Origin: Corylus avellana
Taxonomy: Eukaryota > Streptophyta > Magnoliopsida > Fagales > Betulaceae
Assembly: GCF_901000735.1 (NCBI RefSeq)
Contig: NC_081544.1
Coordinates: 26,654,095 to 26,718,094 of the forward strand
Length of the DNA stretch: 64,000 nucleotides
Direction of reading: 5' to 3'
In this document: one piece after another, positions 58,858 through 64,000 of the stretch
Layout of the letters: each line of letters opens with the position of its first letter
Numbering within the stretch: the first letter of the stretch is position 1
Program-made: the position numbers and the translations under genes
Notes under the pieces: generated by a model
The model's database searches: none
Seen by the model: only the letters and a program-made list of their open reading frames with translations
What the model was told of the DNA's origin: nothing

Positions 58858-59745
58858 TGATGTAAGCATTCAATGCTAGCCATACAAATATATATAAGCA
58901 TATGTTAGCTTGAACAGAGGGCAAAAAGGATCTCTTTGGCTTACCAAATAGCTGCTGCATGCCCTTACTGTAATATTTGAGAAGAGAGTCCACAGTAAAG
59001 ATAAAAAAACAGAATACCAACAATAAGTGATAACTCAAGAACTCTAGCACAAGCTGGAGCATATATAGAGATCAAGCATGCCCATCTTGGAACAAAGACT
59101 ACTGGAGGCAGAACAAGTCAGTGGTTTAGTAAGAATATCACCCAATTGATCCTCCGACTTCACATAAAGAGTGACACTATGCTTTTTGCGTTAAGAGATC
59201 ACAAATAAAATGGCAATCTCAATGTGTTTGATACGCTCGTGAAACACGGGATTACTAGCAAGAAAAATAGTTGCACGATTATCACAATTCATATGCATAA
59301 GAGAAGGCACATCAACACCAATATCACGAAGCAGATAGCGAACCTATAACATCCCACGCGCAATATGGGTCATGGCACGGTATTCAGCTTCCGCATTGGA
59401 ATGAGCAAAATTTACGACCAACAAATGTATAATAACTAGATGTAGATTGCCTACAAACAAGGGCAGAACCAAGCCATAAGATGGTCCCAAAAAAGTAAAA
59501 TTTTAAAAATATATATATATTTTATAAAATAGACCTTTAGAAATTAATTTTTGCACCTCCCAAACCAAAAGTACTAGTTCCGCCCATGTTTGCCCAATCA
59601 ACATCAAAAAAACCCAGTAACAATAAAGAGAGATGATAGCCATGCCTGATGCTACTTTTAGGCATCGAATAATATGACAAAAAGCCTCCCAATGAGGACG
59701 ATGAGGAGCATGCATAAACTGATTAACAACTTTTAATCTCTCTTT
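58858..59745 (-). mobile_element. Ty1/copia retrotransposon fragment (RNase H end of pol), broken
   Basis: On minus, 59740-59580 gives VNQFMHAPHRPHWEAFCHII then RCLKVASG. After an interruption, 59460-59090 gives AEAEYRAMTHIARGML, LLRDIGVDVPSLMHMNCDNR, ATIFLASNPVFHERIKHIEI and YVKSEDQLGDILTKPL, then CSKMGMLDLY. This is the classic order of the copia RNase H tail. Stops and shifts are frequent. The part below 59050 may be 3' non-coding or LTR sequence. No LTR pair was found, so it is a remnant. Confidence 0.85.
59459..59588. mobile_element. Small insertion nested in the copia fragment
   Basis: The copia reading is interrupted between the 'DWAN'-like block and 'RQSTSSYYTFVG' by about 125 bases. 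They begin GGGCAGAACCAAG (plus) and end 'actagttccgccc', short imperfect inverted ends (GGGCAGAAC against GGGCGGAAC). It is probably a small MITE-like element. No clear target duplication. Confidence 0.4.
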
Positions 59746-62376
59746 CTCTCTCTCTCTCTCTAGTTTCCAATCAGATCCTAAGGTCATTTATGAGGATATA
59801 CCACCTTTTATAGCAAACCCTTGACTTCCGATCTTTGCTATATTAAATCAAACTTGTCTTAATGACGGCATTCCTATAAGTACTAGTATAAACCCTAGTT
59901 TGAGGTATGCACATATTTTCTCCGCTCTTTTGTCTCTTAATTTTCTTAACAAATATCCTACTAACTTGGGTAACAATATTCTTTACTAGTAGAATTACTC
60001 GTGTCTGTTTCTTGTCTTTAAAAGTTACATGAATGCTTGTCAGCTATACCAACCGACAACATGTAAAATGATAAAGATTCCACAAATCTTTTTTTTTTTT
60101 TTTTTTTTTCTTTTTAAGACAATATGTTTGTCTGATTTTCTTTTAAGACATCATTTGTCTAGTTGACTAGTTTCCTTCTTAACCCATATCTTCTTTGGAC
60201 ATGTCTTGTCTAGTTGTTTCCAATCTTGATTACTTTCCTAATTGGGATATCTCTCTAAAACAAACCATTTTCCTAAACTATTTTTTCCCAGCTTAAAATT
60301 TCACATATCACAAGAAGTAATTATAAATTTTAGGTATTTATCAGCCAATGGATTGTTGGGTGAGCATTTCTGATTAGTAAAAACATAAAACTCATCGATC
60401 TTAAAACAAGTAAGAAGAAGAGCCAAGAAGAAAGGGCATTTAGCAGTGATTATTAATTTATTATGGATGTTTAGTGCTGTTTTTTATGAAGCAGACACCA
60501 TACAAACACTTCATGATCTTGAAAGTTTTCAAATGTCGTACAAAAGTCATACGTTAATATGAGCTGTGCACAATTGTTGGGAAAATGGGGCTCAACTGCA
60601 TAAATCTTTTCATAAAAATAATGATTATGCTTTAAATTATATTATTAATAAGAGACTGCCTACATTCAAATCCTTGTAGATCTAAGCGCCTATAACGTTT
60701 ATAAGCCTAATCATAGCTAATCAATAAATCATTTTCTTTCTTAGTTTTAAAAAAAAAATATTAATAATAATCATTTCTTTGTAAAACAGAGAGACAGAGC
60801 CTGTTAAGCCCAAAAGCAGTTGACAACCAATCTCTTTTAAGAATCTAATTACTGTTGAGTAGTTCATGTGTGTTCTATTCATTTTTAGGTTATCATATCA
60901 GATTGTAAGATTCTTACAGTAAGATTCATGATATCTCCTCGGTTATTTTCCTAAATATTTGAAATTGTTAATAATTATGCTATTTGAGCGTGACTATAGT
61001 AACACCTACTCACCAGAAACCGCACAAGAGATGCATAAATTATGGAAACTGCAGATACTCCCTCAAGTCTGACTGAGTTATTGCCTGACCCAACATCATC
61101 AAGTTATCAATGAAAATTAAAGTAGTTTACGCTAATGAGGCATAGAACTTATGCCCTAGTGTGTACCTAACGACTTTGGAAATTTCATTGGACCATAAAA
61201 CCACTGCCCTAGATGATAGTGATACGCTAATATGACATCATGCACAATGGTAATAAAACATTTCAGCGCAACTGCATAAATCTTCCGCACAAACAATGAG
61301 CATTTAGTAAAGAGAAATGCTATATACCATATTTTTATTTCACAATTATTTTACATGTTAATGTGACACTATTACCTAATTTGTAGATATTCACTTTAAC
61401 ATATAATTAGAGGGTGCTAATTCTTGCTATATGCTATACTAGATCTCACTCAATCCCACTTGATTGATGTGACCGTGTTCATCATCTCTTAATTTTTTAT
61501 TTTATTTGTTTAATAAGGGATGATGGTTACTGCATAGTCCACATTGACAAAAGAAATTGAATAATGTTAGAAGTTCTTCCTTTTTTTTTTGTCCTTCCAA
61601 AACTAGTGTGACTATAAAAGTACCATTAAATTTGTGGTACTATTAGATTTTGATCAAATGACGATTTTTAAACCCTTATCAGTTTTGAAAAGATATGGAC
61701 AAAAGAGAAATGAAAACGACTTTTAACATTACTAAATGAAGCGAAATGATGATGAACATGTAACATTAGTCATTACACAATTATAAAAATACTACCCACC
61801 TAGACAAAAACCCAATCTTTTTAATTTTTAATTTTTTTTTTTAAGTTCATAGGAGAATGTCAAATTAGAAAAGTTTCCATAAAGATAAAACTTAAAAGAT
61901 GAAGAAGGCTTAAGAAAAAAAACCCAAAAACTTTCCGGACAAAAAATACCCAAAACCCCAAAGGAAAGAAAAAAGAGAAAAAAAAAAAAAAAAAAGGTGT
62001 ACAGTAGGATACATTAACACATACAACAAAACCCCAAGGGGGCACAACCAGTGGAGAAAAATCTTCCCCAAAATCTGATCTCTCTCTTTCTCTCTCAAGG
62101 TAATCCTCTCTCTCTCTCTCTAGAACCCACGAACCAGCACTTGCTATCTGTAAAGCCTTACCATTTCTCAGATCTCTCTGGGTATATTGGCATATATTGC
62201 ATATGTTTACGTGCTTTGCTTGTGAATCTTAATGAATGAGTATAAGGTTTTGTTTGGTGGTTGTGGTGATGTGTGTTTCAGATCTTGGGGGGCAAGAGGA
62301 GGCATTGCGCATCTTCGTGCCGGGTTTTGATTTCTTCATTTCTCTCGCTTCGTAGGGTTTTAGGGGGTCTCGGAAA
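59746..62376. other. Intergenic region upstream of the NTF2-domain gene
   Basis: AT-rich with poly(T) runs (60090-60108) and no supportable gene. The last 330 bases look transcribed: a CT-rich leader, a possible 5' UTR intron with donor 'caag|gtaatc' near 62100 and acceptor 'gtttcag|atcttgg' near 62280, and the second leader exon up to the ATG at 62377. The 61310-61450 stretch is AT-rich repeat-like DNA. Confidence 0.5.
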
Positions 62377-64000
62377 ATGGCCACGCCCTTTCCCGCTCCG
62401 GTTACAGCTGCTCAGGTCCCTACTCTCTCTCTCTGGGTTTTACTTTTCTTTTTTTTTTTTTTTTCTTTTTTTGTGTGTGTTTCTAATGGTGATGGCGGTG
62501 AATGGGTACAGGTCGGGACGTACTTTGTGGGGCACTACTACCAGGTTCTGCAGCAGCAGCCGGAATTTGTGCACCAGTTCTACTCCGATGCCAGCACCAT
62601 GCTTCGTATCGACGGCAACACCGGCGAGACCGCCGCTTCAATGCTCGTAGATCCTTCTATTCTCTCTCTTATTATTTATTTATTTTTTTAATCTTGTTTT
62701 GCGTTTTGGGTTCTCTTTTTTCCTGCTCTTTTTTAGAATAAAAGCCGTTGGAATTGGGATTGATTTAATGGGTTCCAAGAAAAAATGAAGAAAGCGACAA
62801 CCAAGTCTGTTACTTTGTTTTTTTTTTTTCTTTTTTATAGTTGTTATGATTGTTTTTGTGTTTTTTTTCCCTGCCACGTGAAATATATGTGGGAATTTTG
62901 TTTATCTGCTTGGGTTTTTTGCTACATTGTGATACGTTTTGCCAGAGGAGTTGTTGTGGGTTTAGTTGATCTTTTTGGTACATTGGAAATTTTGAGGTGA
63001 AATGTATCAACCCCAAGTTTATACTCTATGTATTTGTGGAAATGGAAAAATCGAAGGATCTAAATTGATGACATATGGTGCCATAGGGTGAACTATTTTT
63101 TTTTTTTTTGGAAATATGGATAATAGTTTTTAGTCATTCAGTAATTGCTATTTCTTGCAAGAATGTTGAGTATCCCAAAGTGCTGGAAGCAAGAAATTTG
63201 TTTCTTTGAACTATGAGAATGTTGGTAGGAATGATGGTTTACCAATTATATGAAGCAACCTATCTGTTAACTTTTCAGGGAGCACAATAATAACATTGTT
63301 ATGTTTACTCAATGTATCTACTTGACACATTTGACTAATTTGTTGCATTTTTTTTTTTCATGTGCACTATTTGGTATCGCACTAAGACAAAATTGATTTG
63401 ACGTGGCATTTTCAATTTATTAGAATGCAAGATAAATGTTGTAGTTGGGTTTCCTTGTTTTATGGGAATTAGTTAATAACTTGAAGAGGTGTATACACTA
63501 CTAACATGGTATAAGAATGTCGTGCTTCCTCTTCCACTATTCTTTATATGAGAAAAAACCAATGATACAAAGTTAACATTGATATCATATTTTGAAACAT
63601 GTTCCAGTAATTGATTATATGACTTAATGCCTATTATAACGACAGTTTTATCTGTTCCATGAGCTTATTTATTTCTTGATAATTTCGTGAAATAGAATAT
63701 TCAAGCCACCCATCTTAAGACCCTACTTAGACCAGCATTTGGTGATTACCCTTTTAACTTTCAACTTTTTAGTTATAATCTTCTCTTGCTTTTTGTTTGT
63801 TGTGTGTTTTCAAGTTTGTACCTGAACTCTTTCTTGATGTTCATTGGAAATAGGTGCCAATGATTGTTCCTGTAAAGATACGCAGTGCTTTTATTTTTAA
63901 GGATCCTAATTGGTTTAGTCAGTTTAGGTGTCTGGAGTTGGTATAATGGAGATGAACTGTCTAAAATTTTGATCAAACAATTCTTTATTTATTTAATGAT
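62377..64000 (+). CDS. NTF2-domain protein, G3BP-like (partial, 5' end only)
   Basis: Two coding exons are in the window: 62377-62415 (MATPFPAPVTAAQ) and 62512-62646, with a third expected beyond 64000. Exon 2 reads VGTYFVGHYYQVLQQQPEFV then HQFYSDASTMLRIDGNTGET, the start of an NTF2-like domain as in plant G3BP-like RNA-binding proteins (NTF2 domain, then an acidic/Gly-rich region, then an RRM). Those proteins act in stress granules and mRNA fate. The RRM lies outside the window, so the family call rests on the NTF2 start alone. The intron from 62647 is at least 1.35 kb and holds only AT-rich DNA with poly(T) runs. Confidence 0.85.

Noticed and set aside
59080..59745. Intact copia retrotransposon
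   Set aside because: Several stops, a nested insertion, no LTR pair and only the RNase H end of pol.

Overview
The window is nuclear DNA of a flowering plant, most likely a woody, heterozygous dicot. The evidence is introns with GT..AG borders, chloroplast and mitochondrial targeting peptides, PPR proteins, a plasmodesmata-located protein, and many plant-type LINE, copia, hAT and MITE remnants in AT-rich DNA. I could not assign a species. There are ten protein-coding loci, two of which also appear as a partial second copy. I found no convincing tRNA or rRNA gene and no prokaryotic or viral cassette.

Layout. 828-13438 (+): PRP19/MAC3, a U-box WD40 spliceosome factor with 18 coding exons and introns full of transposon debris. 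14485-17422 (-): a TLDc-domain protein with 8 exons, convergent with PRP19. 17423-25141: a gene-poor stretch with a 409-N gap and a decayed hAT transposase. 25142-26365 (+): a plasmodesmata-located DUF26 protein. 27692-28055: a long-TIR MITE. 28656-30395 (+): an intronless DYW-class PPR protein. 30396-33281: intergenic, with one LINE tail flanked by a perfect 16-bp target-site duplication. 33282-33575 (-): TOM9/TOM22-type mitochondrial import receptor. 34330-38530 (-): a methyltransferase with a likely mitochondrial presequence. 42278-51705 (+): an unrecognised small basic protein. 53182-55206 (-): a second PPR protein (E class). 56335-58394 (+): a chloroplast RNA-binding protein with two RRMs. 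58395-62376: intergenic with an antisense copia fragment. From 62377 (+): the 5' end of an NTF2-domain (G3BP-like) gene that leaves the window.

The main structural observation is that 37093-44204 and 44305-51429 are near-identical direct copies separated by exactly 100 N. The first copy stops at the gap and the second starts at the gap. This is the signature of two overlapping contig ends (probably the two haplotypes) placed side by side without merging, rather than a biological tandem duplication. It leaves a partial methyltransferase (exons 1-2 only) in copy 2 and a partial hypothetical gene (exons 1-4 only) in copy 1. Read as one copy, the two genes are divergent, with about 3.7 kb between their start codons.

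Functionally the genes are ordinary housekeeping and organelle genes: splicing, mitochondrial protein import, organelle RNA processing, plasmodesmata. They are not a pathway cluster. I see no undescribed system. The points of interest are the assembly artefact, several dated transposon insertions with intact target-site duplications, recurring hairpin MITEs, and an in-frame alternative splice-donor pair in the unrecognised gene.
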